Positions 15,919 to 23,788 of a stretch of DNA of 38,778 nucleotides are shown here, piece after piece (the stretch's first letter is position 1; each line of letters starts with the position of its first letter). This stretch comes from Nonomuraea indica. GTDB lineage: Bacteria; Actinomycetota; Actinomycetes; Streptosporangiales; Streptosporangiaceae. A program made the translations under genes and the position numbers. The notes under the pieces are model-generated. The model saw nothing but the letters and a program-made list of their open reading frames with translations, made no database searches and had not been told where the DNA came from. The stretch spans positions 1-38,778 of the forward strand of contig NZ_KZ559484.1 of NCBI RefSeq assembly GCF_002850745.1, given 5' to 3'.

Positions 15919-17466
15919 TCAGCTCCAGGCGAGCATGCGCAGCGGGTCCTCCAGCATGTCGCCCACGTCGCGCAGGAACAGCGAGCCCAGCTCGCCGTCC
16001 ACGATGCGATGGTCGAACGAGAGCGACAGCGTCGTCACCTTGCGCACGGCCAGCTCGCCGTCCACCACCCACGGCATGTCCCTGACCTGGCCGAAGGCGA
16101 GGATGGCCGCCTCGCCCGGGTTGAGGATCGGGGTGCCGGTGTCGACGCCGAACACGCCCACGTTGGTGATCGTGAACGTGCCGCCCGCCATCTCGGCCGG
16201 TTGCGTGCGCCCGGCCCTGGCGGTCTCGGCGAGCTGCCCGAGGCGTCTGGCCAGCTCGGGCAGCGGCAGCTCGTGGGCGCCCTTGATGTTGGGCACCACG
16301 AGCCCGCGCGGGGTGGCGGCGGCGATCCCGAGGTTCACGTAGTGCTTGACCACGATCTCCTGGGCCGCCTCGTCCCAGGAAGAGTTGATCATCGGGTGCC
16401 GCCTGGCGGCGACCAGCACGGCCTTGGCCACCAGGAGCAGCGGCGACACCTTGACCTCGGCGAAGTCGGGCAGCGTGCGCAGCCGCCGGACCGCCTCCAT
16501 GGTGCCGGTGACGTCCACCTGGAGGAACTCGGTGACGTGCGGCGCGGTGTACGCGCTGGCCACCATGGCCTGCGCGGTCATCTTGCGCACGCCCTTGATG
16601 GGGATGCGCTCCTCCCAGGCCTGCCCGGCCGGCGCCCCGGACTCCTGGCGCGTCGGCGCCTGGGGGGCCTGGGCCGCGGCGTGGACGTCCTCGCGGCTGA
16701 TCGAGCCCTGAGGGCCGGTGCCGGTCAGCGTGGTGAGGTCCACGCCGAGGTCCTTGGCCAGCTTGCGCACCGGCGGCTTGGCGAGCACCGCGACCCGCGC
16801 GGTGGTCACCGGCCTGTCGGCCTCGGCCCGCGCCGGGCCTGCGACCGGCGCGGCCGGGACCGGCCGCGGCGCGGGGGCCGGCGCGGCCGGGACCGGCTGC
16901 GGGGCAGGGGCCGGCGCGGCCGGGACCGGCTGCGGGGCGGGGGCCGGCGCGCCGGACTGTCCGGCGTGGCCGGGCTTGCGGGCGCGGCGCTTGGTGGCGC
17001 CGGTCTTGACGCCGTAGCCGACCAGGACCGCCTGGCGCTCCTCGCGGGGCGCCGGGCTGCCGTGCAGGCCGGGCTCCACCGCGCCCTCGGGCGGCGGGCT
17101 GGGGACCATGTCGTCGGCCAGGGCCGCGCCCCGGCCCGTGGCGGCGCCGCCGTCCGCGCCCTCCGCCCCGGACACGGCGCCGGGGGCGCCGGCCGTACGG
17201 GAGGCGTCGGCGGGCGCGGCGCCTTCCTCGGCGGTGTCGACGGCGATGATCGGCACGCCCACGTCGACGGTCTCGCCCTCACCGGCCATCAGCCCGGCGA
17301 CGACGCCGTCCCAGGGGATGGGCAGCTCGACGATGGACTTGGCCGTCTCGATCTCGACCACGATCTGGTTGACCTTGACCGCGTCGCCGTCCTTGACGTG
17401 CCAGCGGACGATCTCCGCCTCGGTCAGCCCTTCGCCGACGTCGGGGAGCTTGAACTCACGTCGCAT
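15919..17466 (-). CDS. bkdC: 2-oxoacid dehydrogenase E2 (dihydrolipoamide acyltransferase)
   Basis: This 515-residue subunit carries acyl groups from E1 to CoA. A lipoyl domain (about residues 3-78) has the lipoylated Lys43 in ETAKSIVE. A long Ala/Pro linker follows, then a peripheral-subunit-binding domain (about 225-265; AVLAKPPVRKLAKDLGVDL) and the catalytic domain (about 290-515) with His486 and Asp490 in DHRIVDG. The linker contains three tandem 11-residue Ala/Pro repeats. The gene starts 16 bp after the E1-beta stop and ends in a strong hairpin. No E3 gene is near. By comparison with Mycobacterium and Streptomyces operons of the same order, a branched-chain 2-oxoacid complex is more likely than pyruvate dehydrogenase, but this is not proven. 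Confidence 0.92.
   Translation of the reverse strand: MRREFKLPDVGEGLTEAEIVRWHVKDGDAVKVNQIVVEIETAKSIVELPIPWDGVVAGLMAGEGETVDVGVPIIAVDTAEEGAAPADASRTAGAPGAVSGAEGADGGAATGRGAALADDMVPSPPPEGAVEPGLHGSPAPREERQAVLVGYGVKTGATKRRARKPGHAGQSGAPAPAPQPVPAAPAPAPQPVPAAPAPAPRPVPAAPVAGPARAEADRPVTTARVAVLAKPPVRKLAKDLGVDLTTLTGTGPQGSISREDVHAAAQAPQAPTRQESGAPAGQAWEERIPIKGVRKMTAQAMVASAYTAPHVTEFLQVDVTGTMEAVRRLRTLPDFAEVKVSPLLLVAKAVLVAARRHPMINSSWDEAAQEIVVKHYVNLGIAAATPRGLVVPNIKGAHELPLPELARRLGQLAETARAGRTQPAEMAGGTFTITNVGVFGVDTGTPILNPGEAAILAFGQVRDMPWVVDGELAVRKVTTLSLSFDHRIVDGELGSLFLRDVGDMLEDPLRMLAWS
16847..16945. repeat. Three 33-bp tandem repeats in the E2 linker
   Basis: Units at 16847-16879, 16880-16912 and 16913-16945 differ by only a few bases and encode the Ala/Pro-rich unit APAPAPQPVPA or a close variant. 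They extend the flexible swinging-arm linker of E2. Copy number could vary between strains. Confidence 0.9.
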
Positions 17467-17482
17467 GGAACCGGGTCCCCTC

Positions 17483-18463
17483 TCAGTAGCCGAAGGCGCG
17501 GTCGACGGCGTCGAGCACCCGGTCCAGGTCGGGGAGGTAGTGCTCCTCCAGCTTCGACGGCGGGTAGGGGGTGGAGAAGCCGCCGACCCGCAGCACCGGT
17601 GACTCCAGGTGGTAGAAGCACTGCTCGGTGATCCGCGCGGCCAGCTCGGCCCCGAATCCGCTGTTGACCGGGGCCTCGTGCACCACCACGACCCGGCCGG
17701 TGCGGCGGACGGAGTCCATGACGAGGGGAGCGTCGAGCGGGTTGAGCGAGCGCAGGTCGATGACCTCCAGGGAGCGTCCGTCCTCCTCGGCGGCCGTCGC
17801 GGCCTCCAGGCAGGTCTTGACCATGGGGCCGTAGGCGAGCAGCGTGGCGTCGGTGCCCTGCCGCACCACCTTGCCCTTGTCGAGGGGCGTCCACCAGTCG
17901 GTGGAGCCGGTGTCGATGTCGGCCTTCTCCCAGTAGCGGCGCTTCGGCTCGAAGAAGATCACCGGGTCGTCGCTCCGGATCGCCTGCTGGATCATGGAGT
18001 AGGCGTCGGCCGGGTTGGAGCAGGCCACCACGCGCAGGCCTGCGGTGTGGGTGAAGTAGGCCTCGGGCGACTCGCTGTGGTGCTCGACCGCGCCGATGCC
18101 GCCGCCGCACGGGATGCGCACGACGACCGGAAGCTTGATCGCGCCCAGCGAGCGCATCGGCATCTTGGCGAGCTGCGTGATGATCTGGTCGGCGGCGGGG
18201 AAGACGAAGCCGTCGAACTGGATCTCGCACACCGGCCGGTAGCCGCGCAGCGCCAGGCCGATCGCGGTGCCGATGATGCCCGACTCGGCCAGGGGGGTGT
18301 CGATCACCCGGTCCTCGCCGAAGTCCTTCTGCAGGCCGTCGGTGACGCGGAAGACGCCGCCGAGCTTGCCGACGTCCTCTCCCATGATGAGGACCTTGGA
18401 GTCGTCCTCCATGGCCTTGCGCATGCCCTCGTTGAGCGCCTTGGACAGGCTCAGGACGGTCAT
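17483..18463 (-). CDS. bkdB: 2-oxoacid dehydrogenase E1 beta subunit
   Basis: This 326-residue protein has the transketolase pyrimidine-binding domain (about residues 1-180; VLIMGEDVGKLGGVFRVTDG, VIDTPLAESGIIGTAIGLAL) and a C-terminal transketolase domain (about 200-320; TDATLLAYGPMVKTCLEAA, VIDLRSLNPLD). With E1 alpha it forms the thiamine-diphosphate heterotetramer that decarboxylates the 2-oxoacid. The ATG overlaps the E1 alpha stop as ATGA, which fixes the start; the longer in-frame stretch runs inside E1 alpha. It is the middle gene of a three-gene operon. Confidence 0.94.
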   Translation of the reverse strand: MTVLSLSKALNEGMRKAMEDDSKVLIMGEDVGKLGGVFRVTDGLQKDFGEDRVIDTPLAESGIIGTAIGLALRGYRPVCEIQFDGFVFPAADQIITQLAKMPMRSLGAIKLPVVVRIPCGGGIGAVEHHSESPEAYFTHTAGLRVVACSNPADAYSMIQQAIRSDDPVIFFEPKRRYWEKADIDTGSTDWWTPLDKGKVVRQGTDATLLAYGPMVKTCLEAATAAEEDGRSLEVIDLRSLNPLDAPLVMDSVRRTGRVVVVHEAPVNSGFGAELAARITEQCFYHLESPVLRVGGFSTPYPPSKLEEHYLPDLDRVLDAVDRAFGY

Positions 18464-19596
18464 CGCTCGAAGCCCTCCAGGTAAGCGGCGAACTGGGCGC
18501 GCTCTTCGTCGATCAGGGGGTGCGGCTCGGTGTAGACGTGGTCGAACATGTCGAGCGGCTCGGGGTCGGGCATGGCCAGGCAGCGCCTGCGCAGGTCGGC
18601 ACCGAGCTGGTCGGCCTCCGCCTCGACGGACTCGATGAACGCCTGGTCGGCCAGCTCGTTCTTGAACAGGTAGGACTTGACCCGCTCGATGGGGTCCTTG
18701 AGCTTCCACGCCTCCAGCTCGCTGGCCACCCGGTAGCGGGTCGGGTCGTCGGTGGTGGTGTGGGCGCCCATCCGGTAGGTGTACGCCTCGATCAGGGTGG
18801 GGCCATGGCCCTCGCGGGCGTTCTTGAGCGCCTGCCTGGTGACGGCGAGGCAGGCGAAGACGTCGTTGCCGTCGACCCGGATGCCGGGGAAGCCGAAGCC
18901 GGAGGCGCGGCGGTAGAGCGGGATGCGGGTCTGCTTCTCCAGCGGCTCGGAGATCGCCCACTGGTTGTTCTGGCAGAAGAACACGATGGGCGCGTTGAAC
19001 ACGCTGGCCCAGATGAACGACTCGTTGACGTCGCCCTGGGAGGTGGCGCCGTCGCCGAAGTAGGCGATCGTGGCGGCGCTCGCGTCGTCACGCTGGATGC
19101 CCATGGCGTAGCCGACCGCGTGCAGGGTCTGGCTGCCGATGACGATCGTGTAGAGGTGGAAGTTGTGCTCCTTGGGGTCCCAGCCTCCGTGGTTGACGCC
19201 GCGGAACAGGCCGAGGAGCTTGACCGGGTCCACGTCGCGGCACCAGGCCACGCCGTGCTCGCGGTAGGTGGGGAAGGCCATGTCGGCGTCGGTCAGCGCG
19301 CGGCCGGAGCCGATCTGCGCCGCCTCCTGGCCGAGGAGCGACGCCCAGATGCCGAGCTCGCCCTGCCGCTGCAGGGCCACGGCCTCCAGGTCGATGCGCC
19401 TGACGAGGACCAGGTCGCGGTAGAGGGACCTGACCTCCTCCGGCTTGAGGTCGATGTCGTAGTCGGGGTGCTCGACCCGCTCTCCCTCGGGGGTGAGCAA
19501 CTGGACGAGCTCTGGGGGTGCTTCGGCACCACGAGAGGCGTCGGCGGTCACGTGCCACTCCTGTGCGGTCAGGGCCGGTGCAGATGGGGTTGCCAT
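18460..19596 (-). CDS. bkdA: 2-oxoacid dehydrogenase E1 alpha subunit
   Basis: This 378-residue subunit holds the thiamine-diphosphate motif GDG (181-183) through NN (210-211), with the typical 26-residue spacing, and a conserved phosphorylation-loop region (YRMGAHTTTDDPTRYR). It decarboxylates a 2-oxoacid and passes the acyl group to the lipoyl arm of E2. The ATG at 19596 (MATPSAPALT) was preferred over the frame extension to 19626 because AAAAGG lies a short distance ahead of it. It is the first gene of the operon and diverges from purS across about 200 bp. The branched-chain assignment rests on subunit arrangement, not on a specificity residue. Confidence 0.92.
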   Translation of the reverse strand: MATPSAPALTAQEWHVTADASRGAEAPPELVQLLTPEGERVEHPDYDIDLKPEEVRSLYRDLVLVRRIDLEAVALQRQGELGIWASLLGQEAAQIGSGRALTDADMAFPTYREHGVAWCRDVDPVKLLGLFRGVNHGGWDPKEHNFHLYTIVIGSQTLHAVGYAMGIQRDDASAATIAYFGDGATSQGDVNESFIWASVFNAPIVFFCQNNQWAISEPLEKQTRIPLYRRASGFGFPGIRVDGNDVFACLAVTRQALKNAREGHGPTLIEAYTYRMGAHTTTDDPTRYRVASELEAWKLKDPIERVKSYLFKNELADQAFIESVEAEADQLGADLRRRCLAMPDPEPLDMFDHVYTEPHPLIDEERAQFAAYLEGFER

Positions 19597-19797
19597 CGCA
19601 TGCCGGCCTTTTGGGCGTCGGACCATGTGATGGTGGTTCGTACGCGTTTGGGGACATCGTGGCAGACGTCACAGCCCTCCGCGCAAGCCCCATGTCCACC
19701 CCGTTCCCGTTGTGCCGACCGCCACACGCACCGGTAGGCTGGCTTTCCCGACCCCACCCCGACCTGGTCCGATCCAGGCTGCACCCAGGAGGAACCC
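19597..19797. other. Divergent intergenic region, E1-alpha / purS
   Basis: The region holds a possible purS promoter: TAGGCT (19735-19740) about 57 bases before the GTG, with a weak -35-like TTGTGC (19710-19715). A short CCTGG/CCAGG hairpin (19763-19778) lies in the purS leader. No clear promoter was seen for the E1-alpha side, and no riboswitch pattern was recognised. Confidence 0.4.
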
Positions 19798-20043
19798 GTG
19801 GCCCGCGTCATCGTGGACGTCATGCTGAAGCCTGAGATTCTCGATCCGCAAGGCCAGGCGATCGCCCGCGCGCTGCCCCGGCTGGGCTTCTCGGGGGTCG
19901 CGGCGGTGCGGCAGGGCAAGCGTTTCGAGATCGAGCTCGACGGCCCCGCCGACGAGGCGGCCGTTTCGGACGTCCGAAAGATGGCCGAGACGCTTCTGGC
20001 GAACACGGTGATCGAGGACTACACCGTCCGGGTTGAGGGGTAG
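19798..20043 (+). CDS. purS: Phosphoribosylformylglycinamidine synthase subunit PurS
   Basis: This 81-residue protein is full length for PurS, the small dimeric subunit of the three-part FGAM synthase (PurS-PurQ-PurL) that makes FGAM from FGAR, glutamine and ATP. The typical features are present: ARVIVDVMLKPEILDPQGQA, the conserved VAAVRQGKRFEIEL strand and the MAETLLANTVIEDYTV C-terminus. The GTG start has a strong AGGAGGA ahead of it. The usual partner purQ does not follow directly because an RsbW-like gene intervenes. Confidence 0.95.
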   Translation: MARVIVDVMLKPEILDPQGQAIARALPRLGFSGVAAVRQGKRFEIELDGPADEAAVSDVRKMAETLLANTVIEDYTVRVEG

Positions 20044-20214
20044 ATCACCGCTTTCGGGCCCCAAGATTCCGCTACGCGGCTTACCACCGGGTTCCGGCGC
20101 GTTCTAACCCCACGAGCGTGCCAACACTAAATAACAACAACGTGATTTTGCGGTTAGCCCCGATTTCACGGGGAAACCTACTCCAGGTGACATTCCGGAG
20201 CCCGGAGGAGTCCG
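20044..20214. other. AT-rich leader upstream of the RsbW-like gene
   Basis: This 171-bp gap contains a locally AT-rich stretch (about 20128-20150) and a small CCCCG-N6-CGGGG hairpin (20158-20173), unusual for the window. GGAGGAG (20204-20210) serves the next gene. A separate promoter for the RsbW-like gene is likely, but no clear hexamers were assigned. Confidence 0.4.
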
Positions 20215-20652
20215 GTGGATATTGAGTTCTCGTTGGCACTGCCCCGGGACGCCATCGGCATACCGATGGTCAGGCGGGTGCTCGGCGATGCGATGCGCTC
20301 GCTCAACGTGAGCGAGACCTGCATCTCCGACATGCTGCTCGCCGTCTCCGAGGCGTGCTCCAACGCGGTGCGGCACGGGGGGCCCGCCAACCGCTACGAG
20401 GTGTCGGCGTCGATCGGCTACGGCCGCTGCGACGTACGCGTGGCCGACAGCGGAGGCGGGCTGCCGTCGATGCCGCTGCACTTCCCGCCCCCCGACACCG
20501 AGAACGGCCGCGGCCTGCTGATCATGCGGTCGGTGGTCGACGAGATCTCCTTCGGCATCACCCCGGGTCGTGGCACCACGGTCCACCTGCGCAAGCAGCT
20601 CGCCTGGGACGACGAGGCCGACGCCCGCCCCCGCCAGCTCGCCGCCGTCTGA
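20215..20652 (+). CDS. RsbW-like anti-sigma regulatory ATPase
   Basis: This 145-residue protein is a single GHKL ATPase domain of the HATPase_c_2 type found in anti-sigma kinases. The N box reads SEACSNAVRHG with Asn50, the D-x-G motif is DSGGG (Asp78), and a glycine-rich lid motif follows (ENGRGLLIM). Such proteins bind or phosphorylate anti-sigma antagonists and sigma factors. Few other features are present. The GTG start follows a strong GGAGGAG. It lies between purS and purQ, with a leader on one side and a 105-bp gap on the other, so it is probably a separate regulatory unit. Its sigma partner is unknown. Confidence 0.86.
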   Translation: MDIEFSLALPRDAIGIPMVRRVLGDAMRSLNVSETCISDMLLAVSEACSNAVRHGGPANRYEVSASIGYGRCDVRVADSGGGLPSMPLHFPPPDTENGRGLLIMRSVVDEISFGITPGRGTTVHLRKQLAWDDEADARPRQLAAV

Positions 20653-20757
20653 CCCGCCCGGCGAGGTGCATCCGGCCGCACCCGATAACCTGGGACTACC
20701 GCCCCCGTCCACCCCGAGGCGACGGTGGCGTGCGCATCCTCGAAGGGGACGACTGTC

Positions 20758-21441
20758 ATGAGCGCTGCCCGTGTGGGCATTGTCACGTTTCCAGGCACAC
20801 TCGACGACCAGGACGCCGCCCGAGCCGTGCACCTCGTGGGCGCCCAGGCGGTCCCGCTGTGGCACGCCGACCACGACCTCAAGGGGGTCGACGCGGTGTT
20901 CCTGCCGGGCGGTTTCTCCTATGGCGACTACCTACGGTGCGGCGCCATCTCGCGGTTCGCGCCGCTGATGGAGGAGCTCATCCCGGCCGCGCGGGCGGGC
21001 CTGCCCGTGCTGGGCACCTGCAACGGGTTCCAGATCCTGTGCGAGGCGCACCTGCTGCCGGGCGCCCTGACCCGCAACGCCTCCCTCCACTACGTCTGCC
21101 GTGACCAGCGCGTCCGCATCGAGCAGACCGGCACCGCCTGGACCTCCGCGTTCACGCCGGGCCAGGAGATCACGCTGCCGATCAAGCACGGCGAGGGCCG
21201 CTACGTGGCCTCCGCCGAGACGCTGGCCGAGCTGGAGGCCGGCGACCGCGTGGTGGTGCGCTACGTCGGCGGCAACCCCAACGGCTCCATGAACGACATC
21301 GCGGGCATCCGCAACGAGGCGGGCAACGTGGTCGGCCTCATGCCGCACCCCGAGCACGCCGTCGAGGAGTTGGTCGGCGCCCCGAGCACCGACGGCCTCG
21401 GCTTCTTCACCTCCATCCTCAAGAAGCTGGTGAACGCATGA
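20758..21441 (+). CDS. purQ: Phosphoribosylformylglycinamidine synthase subunit PurQ
   Basis: This 227-residue glutaminase supplies ammonia to PurL. The class I amidotransferase triad is visible: Cys88 in GTCNGFQ and the His-x-Glu of PHPEHAVE near the C-terminus; an oxyanion-region GGFSYGDYLRCGA precedes. The ATG was chosen because AAGGGGA lies ahead of it and it begins the conserved VGIVTFPGTLDDQDAA; the open frame upstream to 20725 is not conserved. A TAACCT element (20686-20691) in the preceding gap could start a purQL transcript. The stop overlaps purL by ATGA. Confidence 0.95.
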   Translation: MSAARVGIVTFPGTLDDQDAARAVHLVGAQAVPLWHADHDLKGVDAVFLPGGFSYGDYLRCGAISRFAPLMEELIPAARAGLPVLGTCNGFQILCEAHLLPGALTRNASLHYVCRDQRVRIEQTGTAWTSAFTPGQEITLPIKHGEGRYVASAETLAELEAGDRVVVRYVGGNPNGSMNDIAGIRNEAGNVVGLMPHPEHAVEELVGAPSTDGLGFFTSILKKLVNA

Positions 21442-23690
21442 GCACCGACTCCGTCAAGCGGGCCGAGAGCACTCCCGACGAGCCGATGCCCTTCGCCGAG
21501 CTGGGGATGAAGCAGGACGAGTACGACCGGGTCAAGGAGATCCTCGGCCGCCGTCCCACCGGGTCCGAGCTGGCCATCTACAGCGTCATGTGGTCCGAGC
21601 ACTGCTCGTACAAGTCGTCCAAGGTGCACCTGCGCCAGTTCGCCACCAAGGCGCCCAAGTCCGAGGCGCTGCTCGTCGGCATGGGCGAGAACGCCGGCGT
21701 GGTGGACATCGGCGACGGCTGGGCCGCCACGTTCAAGATCGAGTCGCACAACCACCCGTCCTACGTCGAGCCGCACCAGGGCGCGGCCACCGGCGTCGGC
21801 GGCATCGTGCGCGACATCATGTCGATGGGCGCCCGCCCGATCGCCGTGATGGACTCCCTGCGCTTCGGCGCGGCCGACGCCGTGGACACCCGGCGGGTGC
21901 TGCCGGGCGTGGTCGAGGGCATCAGCCACTACGGCAACTGCCTGGGCCTGCCCAACATCGGCGGCGAGGTCGTCTTCGACCCCTGCTACATCGGCAACCC
22001 CCTGGTCAACGCCCTCTGCGTCGGCCTGCTGCGCAAGGACCAGATCAAGCTGGCCACGGCGCCCGGCCCCGGCAACAAGGTGGTCCTGTTCGGCGCCTCG
22101 ACCGGCCCCGACGGCATCGGCGGCGCCTCCGTGCTGGCCAGCGCCACGTTCGAGGACGAGTCGCACGCCAAGCGGCCGGCCGTGCAGGTGGGCGACCCGT
22201 TCATGGAGAAGCTGCTCATCGAGTGCTGCCTGGAGCTGTACGCGGCCGACGTGGTCGTCGGCATCCAGGACCTCGGCGCGGCCGGCGTCTCCTGCGCCAC
22301 CACCGAGCTGGCCGCCAAGGGCACCGGCGGCATGAGCGTCGACCTCAACCTGGTGCCGCTCCGCGACCCCTCGCTCAGGCCCGAGGAGATCCTCATGAGC
22401 GAGTCGCAGGAGCGGATGATGGCGGTCGTCCGCCCCGACGACATCCCGGCGTTCATGGCGATCTGCCAGAAGTGGGACGTCCCGGCCACCGTCATCGGCG
22501 AGGTCACCGACACCGGGCGGCTCGTGATGACGTGGGACGGCGAGGTGATCGTCGACATCCCGCCGGGCACCGCCGCCGACGACGGCCCCGTCTACGAGCG
22601 CCCCTACCACGAGCCCGCCGGGCAGGCCGCGCTCAACGCCGACACCCCCGACCGGCTGGAGCGGCCCGGCGACCTGGGCGCCACGCTGCTGCGGCTGCTC
22701 GGCTCGCCCAACCTCGCCTCCCGCGAGTGGGTGACCTCCCAGTACGACCGCTACGTCCGCTCCAACACGGTGCTGGCGCAGCCGGCCGACGCCGGGATGC
22801 TGCGCGTCTCCGAGTCGATGGCCGGAGCCGAGCCGACGACCCGCGGCATCGCGCTGGCCACCGACGGCAACGGCCGCTACGCCAAGCTCGACCCGTACGC
22901 GGGGGCGCAGCTCGCGCTGGCCGAGGCGTACCGCAACGTCGCCGTGACCGGAGCGCGGCCGCTGGCCGTGACCAACTGCCTCAACTTCGGCTCCCCCGAG
23001 GACCCTGAGGTCATGTGGCAGTTCGCCGAGGCGGTGCGCGGCCTGGCCGACGCCTGCCGGGCCCTCGGCGTGCCGGTCACCGGCGGCAACGTGTCCTTCT
23101 ACAACCAGACCGGCTCCACCGCCGTCAACCCGACCCCCGTCGTGGGCGTGCTCGGCGTGATCGACGACGTCGCCAGGCGCGTCGGCTCGGGCTTCACCGC
23201 CGAAGGGCTGCGGGTCGCGCTGCTCGGCGAGACCCGGGAGGAGTTCGGCGGCTCGGAGTGGGCGCACGTCGTCCACGGCCACCTCGGCGGGCTGCCGCCC
23301 GTGGCCGACCTGGAGGCCGAGCAGGCCCTGGCGGCCGTCATGGTCGAGGCGGCCCGGCGCGGGCTCGTCGAGGGCTCCCACGACCTGTCCGACGGCGGCC
23401 TCGGCGTCGCGCTGGCCGAGGCGTGCCTGGCCCGCGGCGTCGGGGCGACGGTGACGGTCACCGGCGACCCGTTCACCGCGCTGTTCAGCGAGTCGGCGGC
23501 CAGGGCGCTGGTGGCGGTCCGGCCGGAGGCGTTCGAGGAGTTCGCCGCGCTGTGCGCCGAGCACGACGTGCCCTGCTACGGGCTCGGCACGACGGGCGGC
23601 GCGTCGCTCGTCGTGGAGGGCGTGCTGGAGGTTCCGGTCGCCGAGCTGCGCGACAAGCACGCGGCCACGCTGCCGGCCCTGTTCGGCTGA
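21438..23690 (+). CDS. purL: Phosphoribosylformylglycinamidine synthase subunit PurL
   Basis: This 750-residue protein is the small-type PurL of the PurSQL complex. It phosphorylates FGAR and uses ammonia from PurQ to form FGAM. His55 lies in MWSEHCSYK, near the substrate site; the ATP-binding repeats include FKIESHNHPS and the second-half SHDLSDGGLGVAL. No glutaminase domain is fused, as expected for this class. Translation is coupled to purQ by a 4-bp overlap. A 17-bp perfect stem lies just downstream. Confidence 0.96.
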   Translation: MSTDSVKRAESTPDEPMPFAELGMKQDEYDRVKEILGRRPTGSELAIYSVMWSEHCSYKSSKVHLRQFATKAPKSEALLVGMGENAGVVDIGDGWAATFKIESHNHPSYVEPHQGAATGVGGIVRDIMSMGARPIAVMDSLRFGAADAVDTRRVLPGVVEGISHYGNCLGLPNIGGEVVFDPCYIGNPLVNALCVGLLRKDQIKLATAPGPGNKVVLFGASTGPDGIGGASVLASATFEDESHAKRPAVQVGDPFMEKLLIECCLELYAADVVVGIQDLGAAGVSCATTELAAKGTGGMSVDLNLVPLRDPSLRPEEILMSESQERMMAVVRPDDIPAFMAICQKWDVPATVIGEVTDTGRLVMTWDGEVIVDIPPGTAADDGPVYERPYHEPAGQAALNADTPDRLERPGDLGATLLRLLGSPNLASREWVTSQYDRYVRSNTVLAQPADAGMLRVSESMAGAEPTTRGIALATDGNGRYAKLDPYAGAQLALAEAYRNVAVTGARPLAVTNCLNFGSPEDPEVMWQFAEAVRGLADACRALGVPVTGGNVSFYNQTGSTAVNPTPVVGVLGVIDDVARRVGSGFTAEGLRVALLGETREEFGGSEWAHVVHGHLGGLPPVADLEAEQALAAVMVEAARRGLVEGSHDLSDGGLGVALAEACLARGVGATVTVTGDPFTALFSESAARALVAVRPEAFEEFAALCAEHDVPCYGLGTTGGASLVVEGVLEVPVAELRDKHAATLPALFG

Positions 23691-23701
23691 CGGGCTCTCG
23701 C

Positions 23702-23738
23702 GGAAGGGCCGGCACGGGTTTCCCGTGCCGGCCCTTCC
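23702..23738 (+). terminator. Very strong hairpin terminator after purL
   Basis: A perfect 17-bp stem (23702-23718 with 23722-23738) with a three-base TTT loop starts 11 bases after the purL stop. There is no T-tract. This is the longest perfect stem seen in the window. Confidence 0.9.
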
Positions 23739-23775
23739 CCGTAAAAGGACGCGGTGTGCCGTCGAGCCGGCCGTG

Positions 23776-23788
23776 GATAATCGGGACC
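23776..23788 (+). promoter_or_regulatory. -10 element of the cyclase gene (leaderless)
   Basis: GATAAT (23776-23781) lies seven bases before the GTG at 23789, placing the expected transcription start at or next to the start codon. No good -35 was found. Confidence 0.55.

Noticed and set aside
16847..16945. Regular repeats that might suggest a CRISPR array
   Set aside because: The units are directly adjacent without spacers and encode the E2 linker in frame.
19741..19797. Purine riboswitch in the purS leader
   Set aside because: Only a 5-bp hairpin is present; no three-way-junction pattern or conserved loop bases were found.
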